Program-made: the position numbers and the translations under genes
The notes under the pieces: generated by a model
The model's input: the letters and a program-made list of their open reading frames with translations, nothing else
Told to the model about the DNA's origin: nothing
Database searches by the model: none
Assembly: GCA_018398815.1 (NCBI GenBank)
Contig: CM031595.1
Span: 42,537,495 to 42,601,494 of the forward strand
Reading direction: 5' to 3'
Source: Conus ventricosus
Taxonomy: Eukaryota; Mollusca; Gastropoda; Neogastropoda; Conidae
DNA: 64,000 nt
Shown: piece by piece, positions 60,201 through 63,439 of the stretch
Numbering within the stretch: the stretch's first letter is position 1
Layout: every line of letters begins with the position of its first letter

Positions 60201-62634
60201 CTCCATTTATCGAGTGGAAAATTGCCCAGATTTTACATTTTTTTAATTAATAAAAATTAGTGAGCTTGAATCAAATGCTCTAAATTTTCAATTTCTGTTA
60301 AAACTGTTTTGTGCCACAGCTGAGACCATAAAAGTGTTTATTCAAGCAAAACAGATTCATAGATAACAAAGGGAAAAGTAAAAAATAAATGAAAGGCTCA
60401 GTAACAATAAAGTAAACAGGTGAAAGAAAGGAAAAGGAAGGCCAAGCATAAATGCTGAATACTGTACTTTTCCTGAGCAATGAAAGGATTTCAGACAAAA
60501 TGATAAGACACTATGATGGGGTGGGGCATCCAACGATTGTTAACCATGCAACATTTCCTTTCGGGGCATATGGGCATCCTTTCTGCAGCCAGACATCGCT
60601 GTCTTCAAAACAGAACCTGGAATCATGGGGCCCTTCACTTCAAGTGGAAACTCTTTTGGGCAAGGTCAGAAATACCTGATCAGTGTGATTAGGTGATCTT
60701 GATGTTCCTTCCCGTTAGCAGATACAGACCCCCGTCACCATGTGTTCCTCATGTCCCTCTCTTGTCATTGTCCTGACCAGCTTCTACATTGGAAATTGAC
60801 AGGTTTTTTTTTCTTTTGTACCCACATGAAATCTTCAGTACATCCTGAAAAGAAAATTTTAATTGTGAAAAGAAAAAAGTTTGAATCTGAGACAGAAGAC
60901 ACTGAAACCCCACAGATCATTTTCTTTTTTTGTCAAAGACTGTGAAGAAAAAAAGTTTTGAGATTAAAAAATAAGTGAAACCAGAAATCTGTACTAAAGG
61001 CAGATTTGGCAAAGTCCTGGTTTTGAGCCCCAGCCCCAAGCCACTGTCATTGATCAGTGCTACAGACAAAAAAAAAATTTTCTTTGTGAGAGCGCTTTTT
61101 TTGAATCTCAAACTTTTTTTTTCAGTCTTAGACAAAAAGAAGAAAATTATCTGTGGGTTTCAGTTTTCTTCTGTCTCAGATTCAAACTCGTTTATTTTCA
61201 CAATTAAAAATTTTCTTTTCAGATTACTGAAGAATTTCATGTGGATACAAAAAAAAAGCTACATTTCCTAAACCACGAATGCATTCTTCGAAATTCTATT
61301 CGACTTGCTTTCACAGACCTGTTTACCCTTACAATTTCACATAATTAATACGGAAAAAAAAGAAAAAAAATTACGGAATCAAAGGCACAAAAAAATATTT
61401 GGGGGAAAAAAAAAGAAAATTGTTTAAACACAAGTTTCATCTGGTACCGTTTCGGTGAAAAGCATTAAGTAGAAAACTTCCCGCACACCTAGCATCTTTA
61501 CTTTATCAAAGATGGCAACAGAGCGGTCTTTACGCGCCAACGGCTGGCTCCCTTTCCCAAAATTTTCAAAGTTGTGAAAGTATTGCGATTAGAAAATCAC
61601 ATTTTTTTTTTTTTCTTTTAATTACAGGTTTTTTTCCGAGATATTACAGGTACATGGGAAATTTGGGATAAACAGGTCTGTGTTCAAGACTGTATCGTTT
61701 TCATGCACAAAATATCCAGCCTTCCCGATATTCAAACGAGGTCAATAGTTTTGGCCAGTCTCTGTTAAGTTTCCAGCATTTTTTAAAAAAGAAACTGGCA
61801 AAGACAAAACTTTGTTCGGACCGGTGCATTTTATGCTCTTGAGGACTCCTTGTTGCACTAGGAAAATAAAGACCTGGGGTTCAAAGGCAAAACCACCCAT
61901 CCTTTTCAGCCAGTTGTGTTCTTGAAACAGACACACATAGCCATGCACCTGCACATGCGTGTGCACACATACTCACACCTTTGGGTGGGCACAGCTGTAT
62001 GTGTACAGCAAGTTGCTTTTCGCTGTCCCCTTTTACTTCAAAGGGGAAAAACAATGACGACTTGAAGACATGGCTTGGGACATTCGTGAGGAGTGATTAG
62101 CCAATCCCATGATGGACTCGTTTTCATCTAAAAGCATCCAACAATCCCCTCTCTAATTGTTAAATGCATTTTTCCCGTTGCTAATGCATACAGGATGCAG
62201 GGATGGTTATTTGGGGATCCCTGGGTAACATGTAAATAGTAGATTTTGTTTTGTTTTTTGCAGAAGAGGGCTTCTTTTTTTTTAGCAGTAACAGCACTGG
62301 AAAGGTCCTCGAGTGGGCGGCTGGTGTTGCTTAGTAATGTTGTTTGCAACATTTAAATGGTTCATTCCTCAGTAGGCTGTAAACATGACTCCATTTGTGT
62401 GCAGACTGTATTCCGTGAGAAGATGCTGTGGGACTTCCTGACAGTGCGATGCAGGTGTTGGTGCACAAGTCGCACGACTTACTACAGGAGGAGGTGGTGT
62501 GTCACTGTCTACAATATGGCTCATTGTGACTTTGATCTGTTCTACACCAAATTCCTGCCCCATTTCCTCCAGTCCATGGACGGCCTGGATGACAACCAAA
62601 GGACAGTCTTGGCCCAAACTTCAAGATGGAAAAG
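11627..62634 (+). CDS. XPO6: Exportin-6 gene (22 recognised coding exons; both ends missing)
   Basis: Exportin-6 is a RanGTP-binding importin-beta superfamily receptor that keeps actin low in the nucleus by exporting actin-profilin complexes. Exon translations follow the family order from its N-terminal exportin region (FLQMKDAWKLCMFF, IRNKLVKLVVDIGR, SEELAAPREDL) to its C-terminal end (HKSHDLLQEE, YNMAHCDFDLFY). Vertebrate proteins have about 1,125 residues; roughly the first 30 and last 40 are outside what is recognised here. Most exons have AG/GT borders, and junction phases agree where frames are clean. About half contain one or more single-base frame breaks, often a missing base next to a repeated base, while introns and splice sites are sound. 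Assembly error is the simplest explanation; a pseudogene that kept all introns is the alternative. Introns are long and full of transposons. Confidence 0.93.
11819..11876 (+). repeat. (TG)n/(GA)n microsatellite
   Basis: TG repeats pass into GA repeats in the first recognised XPO6 intron. Confidence 0.9.
12237..12262 (+). repeat. Poly(C) run
   Basis: About 25 consecutive C. Length is unreliable in most sequencing chemistries. Confidence 0.9.
12721..12917 (+). CDS. XPO6: XPO6 exon: exportin N-terminal domain
   Basis: Acceptor TGTGCAG, donor GTATTT. It encodes TVINKQWMGIE, then in a shifted frame MEIRNALNQYLL and IRNKLVKLVVDIGR followed by DWPHFYPDFFPSILQ, the best-conserved exportin-6 block. 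The shift at about 12755 is explained by one missing G in a G-rich stretch. Ends in phase 0. Confidence 0.93.
12931..13115 (+). repeat. (TG)n microsatellite
   Basis: Interrupted TG repeats starting just inside the intron. Confidence 0.95.
13562..13721 (+). CDS. XPO6: XPO6 exon: SEELAAPREDL segment
   Basis: Acceptor ATTACAG, donor GTATGT. The frame is clean: LVQQAETALLGVILLQ, SEELAAPREDLSMARREEL, LLLQQVPTILQHL. It joins the previous exon in phase 0 and leaves in phase 1. Confidence 0.95.
13870..13975 (+). repeat. (TG)n microsatellite
   Basis: TG/TGTC repeats; the long minus-strand frames here are artefacts. Confidence 0.95.
14010..15160. other. Intron, nothing recognised
   Basis: AT-rich intron with an A-run at 14525-14538. 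No domain or repeat family was seen. Confidence 0.4.
15170..15455 (-). mobile_element. tRNA-derived SINE, same family as 32303-32693
   Basis: On the minus strand the head GGGTTGGAATAGCCTAGTTG and a B-box-like AGTTCAAATC are followed by the family body: CTGACTCCATT, ATCTTGCACACA, GAGAGAAGGCCAG and TGGATGATACACA, all shared with the 32.3-kb copy. It lies in an XPO6 intron and is diverged. No target duplication was found. Confidence 0.8.
15873..16002 (+). CDS. XPO6: XPO6 exon: TPPPSPT linker
   Basis: Acceptor TTTATAG, donor GTAATC. It encodes LLESVLEKHRHLVAATPPPSPT, matching the proline-rich linker after the N-terminal domain of exportin-6. The A left by the previous exon plus GT forms Ser, so the phases agree. 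The Ser/His-rich end is less conserved. Confidence 0.93.
16280..16658 (+). CDS. XPO6: XPO6 exon with internal tandem duplication
   Basis: Acceptor ACTGACAG; the donor ATGC|GTAATG at 16658 is approximate. The first part reads TLLSSMFNKPHERNPFG in a frame that does not follow from the previous exon's phase. Segments VLTCLGPLLSWAP and LLSTVFH match the family block ending in a hydrophobic FHF motif. An 80-85-bp segment occurs twice (16357-16440 and 16442-16520) with small indels, so several frames are needed. Either the assembly misjoined here or the exon is truly duplicated. Confidence 0.75.
17170..18730 (-). pseudogene. DIRS linker and tyrosine recombinase region
   Basis: Minus-strand fragments include VSPVPDPRGF and LPSFPILHKVIRKA, matching LYVSPVPDPAAW and PFPILGKVLRKA of the other DIRS element at about 37.88-38.0 kb. 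Further on are TFCPFTIRPSNIQIGNFLSH and, at about 17.70-17.80 kb, ALSGDPRDIAFHRYGTVSL, which fit the recombinase N-terminal and core regions. Shifts are frequent. The catalytic Arg/His/Tyr set could not be traced with confidence. Confidence 0.7.
18730..19660 (-). pseudogene. DIRS RNase H and reverse transcriptase C-terminal end
   Basis: On the minus strand WDPLTARLHINILELEA, LLHFQSIVSHRFVLL-like and HIAGTQ blocks correspond to DIRS RNase H (catalytic Glu in ELEA). The preceding stretch resembles the thumb of the DIRS polymerase. The palm with its LDD box is absent. Confidence 0.75.
19665..20105. other. Foreign segment replacing the DIRS reverse transcriptase palm
   Basis: Between the thumb-like and gag-like parts lies about 440 bp with lower GC and no similarity to DIRS coding sequence. 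No terminal repeats or target duplication were found. It may be an insertion plus deletion. Confidence 0.45.
20110..21960 (-). pseudogene. DIRS gag-like region
   Basis: Minus-strand Pro/Ser/Arg-rich frames (for example 21369-20800 and 20767-20513) include HYPTRAGHPPPLSWPPEG and LVGQIASFARGATGHPSAGD. The composition resembles gag ORFs of DIRS elements and the gag of the 34-kb element, but no domain is diagnostic. Confidence 0.55.
23566..23763 (+). CDS. XPO6: XPO6 exon: VLSKNFVPAEFE segment
   Basis: Acceptor TTGGTCAG, donor GTGAGT. Across shifted frames it reads GVLSLICI, EVLSKNFVPAEFE, LMFQLTF, LLQKRTKEQHQSSG and LEELDE, in the family order. At least three single-base losses are needed, one of them in a T run. 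The terminal GA plus the next exon's C gives Asp, so the junction fits. Confidence 0.88.
23770..26390. other. Intron without recognised genes
   Basis: Contains (TG)n at about 24210-24270, a C-rich patch near 25015-25040 and several TGTCAC-rich lines at 25780-26160. The last may belong to the piggyBac relic that follows. No other signal. Confidence 0.4.
26400..27690 (-). pseudogene. piggyBac-type transposase relic
   Basis: Minus-strand fragments fit the DDE_Tnp_1_7 fold in order. A YWSSD-like start lies near 27.33 kb, then KIAFFKFNQYFHL and, near 27.08-27.15 kb, CALDE/VMIGFKG split by a shift (catalytic Asp in the DE pair). FKQYMAAKPTKW follows near 27.06 kb, then YNKYMGGVDESDQYR near 26.66-26.71 kb. 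Stops and shifts break it throughout. Terminal repeats and TTAA sites were not found. Confidence 0.8.
27730..29170. other. Intron, nothing recognised
   Basis: AT-rich; short frames only, none with domain-like content. Confidence 0.4.
29176..29299 (+). CDS. XPO6: XPO6 exon: YMERFTDFL segment
   Basis: Acceptor TTTACAG, donor GTAAGT. Clean frame YMERFTDFLSCLLEYIYGD and GILFKYTFRQ, matching the FTDFL and LLFKYTF landmarks of exportin-6. Ends in phase 0. Confidence 0.95.
29322..29392 (+). repeat. (CG)n/(TG)n microsatellite
   Basis: A CG run passes into TG repeats just after the donor site. Confidence 0.95.
29480..31470. other. Intron, nothing recognised
   Basis: About 2 kb of AT-rich sequence with no coding, tRNA-like or repeat signal I could name. 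Confidence 0.4.
31479..31589 (+). CDS. XPO6: XPO6 exon: CLDIWITFLDYLS segment
   Basis: Acceptor TGTGCAG, donor GTGAGT. It encodes PNAEG in one frame and FFRCLDIWITFLDYLS in the next. The E-to-C spacing is 13 bases where 12 are expected, so one base is extra. Ends in phase 2, completed by the A of the next exon. Confidence 0.92.
32236..32840 (+). repeat. Degenerate ~65-bp tandem repeat split by a SINE
   Basis: Units with AATGATGGAAGTTCTTCAGATG, then CATTTCACACAAGAAA (32250-32296) recur as AATGAAAATTCTTATGGATT, then CATACAAGAAAGA (32707-32752) and ATGAAAATTCCTCAGATGG, then CATACAAGAAACATC (32768-32815). The SINE at 32303 sits between the first and second units. Confidence 0.65.
32303..32693 (+). 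mobile_element. Full-length tRNA-derived SINE with 10-bp target duplication
   Basis: The head has an A box (TAGCTCAGTTGATAGAGCG) and a B box (GGTTCGAATTT) at about 32308-32360. A body of about 300 bp and an A-rich tail (AAAGAAAGAAAAAA) follow. ATAACAAAAG flanks both ends (32293-32302 and 32694-32703). The body is shared with the minus-strand copy at 15170-15455. It is pol III-type and noncoding; the minus-strand frames over it are not genes. Confidence 0.9.
32840..34025. other. Intron, nothing named
   Basis: AT-rich; a short phrase (GAAACTCCAT, then TATGGTA) repeats at 33541-33600. No coding signal. Confidence 0.4.
34427..34685 (+). repeat. Repeated GCTGCGGTT motif leader of the DIRS element
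   Basis: CAGCTGCGGTT-like phrases occur about five times between 34427 and 34645. The last two belong to a perfect tandem pair of about 45 bp (CGGTTTTACTGCACACAG, then TTCGGTTTCCATGGCAGAAC) at about 34595-34680, which also duplicates the candidate gag start (ATGGCAGAACCG). Confidence 0.85.
34623..36285 (+). pseudogene. DIRS gag
   Basis: From ATG at 34623 (or the duplicated ATG at 34668) a Pro/Gln/Gly-rich frame of about 170 residues opens. After shifts it continues through an acidic Ser-rich part (DSESEEEGSHPVSYSFRDSV near 35241-35300). A later helical part (35.5-35.95 kb) includes AVVACIQSMAEGLKLFGW. This layout fits DIRS gag; it has no zinc knuckle that I can see. At least two shifts (about 35.13 and 35.45 kb) separate the parts. 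Confidence 0.7.
36400..37420 (+). pseudogene. DIRS reverse transcriptase
   Basis: SIDLKDAYFHLLIHPRD, then RVFQFRALPLG (frame of 36570), APWVFTKVAREL and the catalytic YLDDWLLLAS at about 36917 (frame of 36692) are the classic DIRS polymerase blocks. The thumb (LASLLGLMESLAPLVPLRR) follows at about 37.17-37.24 kb in another frame. A stop/shift at about 36834 falls inside the LGLAPAP motif and another near 36.99 kb, so no intact protein is made. Confidence 0.9.
37420..37780 (+). pseudogene. DIRS RNase H
   Basis: LFTDASQSG near 37408-37434 gives the first catalytic Asp. NRLELEAVFQAL near 37501 gives the ELEA Glu, and HVPGRS near 37708 begins the usual HVPG block. Frames change at about 37560 and 37725. 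Confidence 0.85.
37780..39300 (+). pseudogene. DIRS tyrosine recombinase
   Basis: After the linker (VDLFATRFNHRL, VSPVPDPAAWAVDTL) the N-terminal SAM-like part reads GTQSVYSVHWNGWLSWC at about 38260. The core has FLVSLASGRRCSEVHAL (catalytic Arg region) at about 38637, HEIRAW (HxxR, His at 39049) and QFYLRD with the candidate nucleophile Tyr at 39157-39159. Shifts at about 38390, 38500, 38755 and 39080 break the frame. Confidence 0.88.
39924..40032 (+). CDS. XPO6: XPO6 exon: FNQTQLEELDDDTLDD segment
   Basis: Acceptor TTTTCAG, donor GTGAGC. Clean frame YKEALTSLVTNILQKIM and FNQTQLEELDDDTLDD, one of the best-conserved exportin-6 stretches. It enters with the A that completes Lys and leaves in phase 0. 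Confidence 0.96.
40177..41478 (-). mobile_element. mariner transposon with TA target duplication
   Basis: Perfect terminal inverted repeats of at least 22 bp (CGAGGGCCACCCCATAAG at 40179 and its complement at 41476) are bounded by TA on both sides. The minus-strand transposase is broken by two or three shifts. It lies in an XPO6 intron in antisense orientation. The near-perfect ends suggest a fairly recent arrival. Confidence 0.95.
40270..41385 (-). pseudogene. mariner transposase (DD34D family)
   Basis: From Met at 41382 the DNA-binding half reads in two frames (SFISLTKLFWRQG; RCGRPVSVTTDGNVSTVKAM; ITEDELKDTLNLSSGSLNRI). The catalytic half has TGDETYVYQYDPETK (first Asp), LLHHNNASAHTAA and YSPDLAPCDFF (third Asp). 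The last two sites are 34 residues apart, the mariner spacing, but the second catalytic Asp is Asn (AAC for GAC). With the frame breaks, this makes the copy doubly inactive. Confidence 0.93.
41480..42155. other. Intron, nothing named
   Basis: AT-rich; may include untranslated parts of the piggyBac relic that follows. Confidence 0.3.
42161..43150 (-). pseudogene. Second piggyBac-type relic, core replaced by microsatellite
   Basis: On the minus strand an acidic N-terminal part with FLQFMARDRHGDFSFFPS and PPYTGQQTHGL, then PLGFFDQI (42.97-42.69 kb), looks like the start of a piggyBac transposase. The C-terminal landmark KPKAVQDYIVNMAGVDRSD lies at about 42.24-42.17 kb. Between them, where the catalytic domain should be, are about 210 bp of CA and CCACA repeats. 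It cannot transpose. Confidence 0.65.
42445..42645 (+). repeat. (CA)n-(CCACA)n-(CA)n compound microsatellite
   Basis: Two CA tracts flank about eight CCACA units. Long frames on both strands are artefacts. Confidence 0.97.
43160..43880. other. Intron, nothing named
   Basis: Contains a short symmetric phrase TCCGCTATAGCGGA at 43348-43361 close to GAGTTAA at 43382; possibly the edge of the piggyBac relic. No coding signal. Confidence 0.35.
43889..43980 (+). CDS. XPO6: XPO6 exon: EWQHFLRQSLEVVAK segment
   Basis: Acceptor TATGCAG, donor GTAAGT. It encodes SETEWQHFLRQSLEVVAK and, one base shifted, AELTTAETFQLI. The break is a single missing G where AAGG would be expected. Ends in phase 0. Confidence 0.94.
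44196..45016. repeat. Foldback (188-bp arms) inside a 188-bp direct repeat
   Basis: Arms 44390-44577 and 44643-44830 are inverted copies with at most one or two mismatches around a 65-bp loop (44578-44642). Immediately outside, 44196-44383 and 44829-45016 are direct copies differing at only a few bases. The whole lies in the XPO6 intron just before the exon at 45150. The arms carry no recognised domain. The right direct-repeat copy continues into the normal intron, so the left copy or the right one is the duplicate. Confidence 0.93.
45150..45381 (+). CDS. XPO6: XPO6 exon: LRDLSSLLQALGRLAD segment
   Basis: Acceptor TGTCCACAG, donor GTACAT. It reads PFQEHVEAYFGLEKYV, RRLNIS, then one base shifted NDCRRLHCMLRDLSSLL and ALGRLADHFIGEHFADRY. 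The break near 45243 is one missing base. The end AAG completes to Arg with the next exon. Confidence 0.95.
45400..45975. other. Intron, nothing recognised
   Basis: AT-rich; CATTCATC and TTTTC phrases recur loosely at 45600-45760. Confidence 0.35.
45975..46500 (-). mobile_element. Complete tRNA-derived SINE, minus orientation
   Basis: A minus-strand head with A box (TGGCGAAGTGGTTAAA) and B box (GGTTTGATTCC) at about 46420-46497, a 400-bp body and a poly(A) tail (T-run at 45979-45996 on the plus strand) make an unusually long SINE of about 520 bp. The body matches 10612-11065. It is in an XPO6 intron; no clear target duplication. Confidence 0.88.
46609..46701 (+). CDS. XPO6: XPO6 exon: SYGSRVKLF segment
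   Basis: Acceptor GTTTCAG, donor GTAAGT. Clean frame LVQVVSYGSRVKLFEVSTE and AENVLQQDFIQ, matching the YGSQIKLY-type block of the family. Phase 2 in, phase 2 out. Confidence 0.94.
46720..47205. other. Intron, nothing recognised
   Basis: AT-rich with a T-run near 47030. Confidence 0.35.
47213..47361 (+). CDS. XPO6: XPO6 exon: AIKAFAHWLLQLY segment
   Basis: Acceptor ATTTTCAG, donor GTAAAC. It encodes HAQAMAAIKAFAHWLLQLY, DQFYTMIVTLLN and VAPLIKKQ in three frames, so two single-base breaks are needed (about 47285 and 47335). Confidence 0.92.
47390..48580. other. Intron, nothing recognised
   Basis: AT-rich. A frame at 48116-48397 has no family resemblance and no splice support. Confidence 0.35.
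48590..49025 (+). repeat. Probable degraded SINE-like dispersed repeat
   Basis: The phrases TACATGTAAACAATGGGATA, GTACATGTAAAAGAACCC, then CAGCAGCCTGAATTTCC and TGCTGTGATAAAGACATC resemble a repeat common in marine gastropod sequence. The identification is from memory of that text and no second copy exists here. It immediately precedes an XPO6 exon. Confidence 0.35.
49112..49275 (+). CDS. XPO6: XPO6 exon: TTVRPAFLL segment
   Basis: Acceptor CTTACAG. It encodes EVPEGGTYSAAPLLLSVK and TTVRPAFLL in one frame, then LFDHVPQLKSGFLSGAHH in another, matching the family's TVRPVFL region. At least one shift falls near 49205. I could not fix the donor, so the end is approximate. Confidence 0.82.
49280..50745. 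other. Intron with degenerate internal repetition
   Basis: Between 50100 and 50400 phrases such as ATATGAGGCTCTCC, ATATGGGATTC and ATATGGGGCTGAAG recur loosely, suggesting an old minisatellite. A hammerhead-like motif on the minus strand at 49579-49622 is described as a finding. CA/CCA-rich sequence at 50590-50690. Confidence 0.4.
50752..50913 (+). CDS. XPO6: XPO6 exon: SHYLLLP-SEKEQDW segment
   Basis: An acceptor at 50751 (ACTACAG) or a few bases later, donor GTAAAC. It encodes SHYLLLPRPGISEKEQDWTS and, shifted, QLAKDFIAS, corresponding to the family's LLLPWP and following EN(E)QQW region. At least two shifts (about 50790 and 50870). Confidence 0.85.
50920..52995. other. Intron, nothing recognised
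   Basis: Over 2 kb of AT-rich sequence; frames at 51285-51497 and 51455-51751 have no domain signal. G-run at 52751-52760. Confidence 0.4.
53002..53155 (+). CDS. XPO6: XPO6 exon: YQSLTPIIQTTLASF segment
   Basis: Acceptor TAACTAG, donor GTAAAT. Clean frame AVIRGCYEFVRTGLNQWLG and LLYQSLTPIIQTTLASF, then HQSH, matching the CYQSLQ... and FIHQSD region of exportin-6. Enters in phase 1, leaves in phase 2. Confidence 0.94.
53160..53855. other. Intron, nothing recognised
   Basis: AT-rich with several T-runs. Confidence 0.35.
53861..53978 (+). CDS. XPO6: XPO6 exon: QMGVPF segment
   Basis: Donor GTAGGA. It encodes FDVSLLSIVDDIMGFFLAL in shifting frames, then QVGQMGVPF and LMNLLQ, matching the family's FFLTLF...QMGVPF block. 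The expected acceptor reads TTTTGCAC rather than TTTTGCAG, so either the AG is miscalled or the start differs. Confidence 0.85.
53985..54865. other. Intron, nothing recognised
   Basis: AT-rich; T- and A-runs at 54380-54410 and 54668-54682. Confidence 0.35.
54872..54992 (+). CDS. Possible cassette exon encoding a Gly/Arg-rich peptide
   Basis: Bounded by ATCATGTAG and AAG|GTAATG. Read with DYTRPSTLTDRGHGHAGSG it gives a Gly/Arg/His-rich stretch (GHGGRGRNRQNV after one in-frame stop). It sits between the XPO6 exons ending LMNLLQ and starting GAVAET, which join well without it. It may be an alternative exon, an exon relic of another gene, or chance. Confidence 0.25.
55000..55955. other. Intron, nothing recognised
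   Basis: AT-rich; no signals beyond T/A runs. Confidence 0.35.
55961..56019 (+). CDS. XPO6: XPO6 exon: GAVAETIQKETGVAFRVIE
   Basis: Acceptor TGGTGCAG, donor GTGAGT. A 59-bp exon with a clean frame matching the family's QLAESI...CRVVEKFLK region. It ends AA, completed to Lys by the A at 58985. Confidence 0.93.
56030..57200. other. Intron, nothing recognised
   Basis: AT-rich up to the hAT-like element. Confidence 0.35.
57409..57994 (+). CDS. BED-type zinc-finger protein of the hAT-like element
   Basis: From ATG at 57409: MAEPAVIVHAGRSFDESAI, KNKWKWEW, FLRKVIAPGLAC; after one shift near 57575, GGRGKKALDHIRSAKHVSNV. The KWKWEW start and the Cys...HIRSAKH pattern are those of BED/C2H2-like fingers at the N-terminus of hAT transposases. 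The rest, to the TAA at 57992, is acidic and Lys-rich with two imperfect repeats (ENVESASQAGGSKEKDRVQ; IVECESQTGESKETADKDRV, each followed by VSKKVD). No catalytic domain follows. It might bind element ends; that is inference. Confidence 0.65.
58021..58055 (+). repeat. (TG)n microsatellite
   Basis: A short TG run directly after the zinc-finger ORF. Confidence 0.9.
58985..59094 (+). CDS. XPO6: XPO6 exon: FLKLLELIGVEPGQ segment
   Basis: Acceptor TTGACAG, donor GTAAGC. It encodes FLKLLELIGVEPGQ and, shifted twice, INICMEQIYPIF, matching FLKILQ...EPGQ and CMEQVYPI of the family. The breaks fall at about 59033 and 59050. Confidence 0.92.
59100..59695. other. Intron, nothing recognised
   Basis: AT-rich. 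Confidence 0.35.
59704..59857 (+). CDS. XPO6: XPO6 exon: DNNWRYFFRNNVL segment
   Basis: Acceptor TGAAACAG, donor GTAGTG. It encodes IKSSLCEVLHS, DNNWRYFFRNNVL and HIDEFWAIF in three frames. This matches the HNWRYFF landmark near the C-terminal third of exportin-6. Two or three single-base breaks. Confidence 0.92.
59870..60560. other. Intron, nothing recognised
   Basis: AT-rich. Confidence 0.35.
60565..60664 (+). CDS. XPO6: XPO6 exon: LQPDIAVFKQNLE segment
   Basis: It encodes AYGHPF, LQPDIAVF and QNLESWG in shifting frames, matching the family's AFGQSFLQPDI...FKQNL. The start is inferred: the sequence before it reads TTTCGG where TTTCAG would be expected. The donor GTCAGA is weak. Confidence 0.82.
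60822..61245. repeat. Hairpin with ~143-bp arms
   Basis: 60822-60965 and 61104-61245 are inverted copies (CCACATGAAAT, GTTTGAATCTGAGACAGAAG and GAGATT shared) with roughly 85-90 % identity and a 138-bp loop. They are AT-rich with no coding content. It could be a MITE or foldback element in the last-but-one XPO6 intron. Confidence 0.85.
61250..62395. other. Intron, nothing recognised
   Basis: AT-rich with many A/T runs (61350-61420, 61600-61618). Confidence 0.35.
62405..62634 (+). CDS. XPO6: XPO6 penultimate recognised region: HKSHDLLQEE exon
   Basis: Acceptor TGTGCAG, donor GTGGGA. It encodes VFREKMLWDFLT, QVLVHKSHDLLQEE, YNMAHCDFDLFYTKFLPHF and DGLDDNQRTVLA, in the family order. Three single-base breaks (about 62452, 62500 and 62617). 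The final exon, with the conserved C-terminal DLRYYR-type tail, is outside the window. Confidence 0.93.
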
Positions 62635-62970
62635 GTGGGATTTATGATCATTTTTCATAGTTCAGTCTACAGGTTGATAGTTTCAACTGGTTGATTAAAA
62701 CTTCAAGATAGAAAAGGTGGATTTGCATGATCATTTTTCATAGTTCAGTCTACAGGGTTTATAGTTTCAACTGGTTGATTAAAACTTCAGGTTAGAAAGG
62801 TGGGATGTTGCATGATCAGTTTTCCCTCGTTCAGTCTACAGATAAAATGTTTCAACTGGTTGATAGTTTCAACTTGTCGATTAACACTTCAAGATAGAAA
62901 AGGTGGGATATTGCATGATCAGTTTTCGTAATTCAGTCAACACGTAGATTGTTTCAACTGGTTGATTTAT
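62616..62970 (+). repeat. ~82-bp minisatellite starting in an XPO6 exon
   Basis: Four copies start at 62616, 62698, 62782 and 62884 (ACTTCAAGATRGAAAAGGTG, then ATGATC, TTCAGTCTACAG and TTTCAACTGGTTGATTAA). The first copy spans the last 19 bases of the exon and its donor, so the donor-like AAAAG|GTGG recurs in later copies. Confidence 0.9.
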
Positions 62971-62974
62971 TGGG

Positions 62975-63430
62975 GGTATGTGTAGGCATGTGTTAGAAAG
63001 TGAGCAAAAATGTTTGTGCATGCAATTGTGAGCATATAAAATGAGTTGTTTGTGCATACATGAAAGTAAAATTGTGGGTATGCTGTGCGAGGAGCCTAAG
63101 TGGGCACAGTAGTAGGCATGTGAGAGAATGAGCAAACAAATTAAAATATATGTGCCAGAGACAGGAAACGTGTAGACTAAACGTGCCAACCAGAAATCAG
63201 GGTTAGATTTAGGTTTTGGTTCATAATAATAGTAGATTACCACATGCCAGTAATGTGTGCCGTCTTTAGTATGTGTGTGTAAATCTTTCCTATGCAACTA
63301 ATAAAGTCTTACTCTTCACGGTTACATAAGGACACGCCATAGTTTGCCTCTTCTTGGTTAGACAATATCAGGATACATTTTGTCTAGAAAGCTGGTTTTA
63401 TTTTGTGGTCTCAGCACAAGTGTACATTTT
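62975..63430. other. Intron, nothing recognised
   Basis: AT-rich. Confidence 0.35.
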
Positions 63431-63439
63431 CTCATGTTA

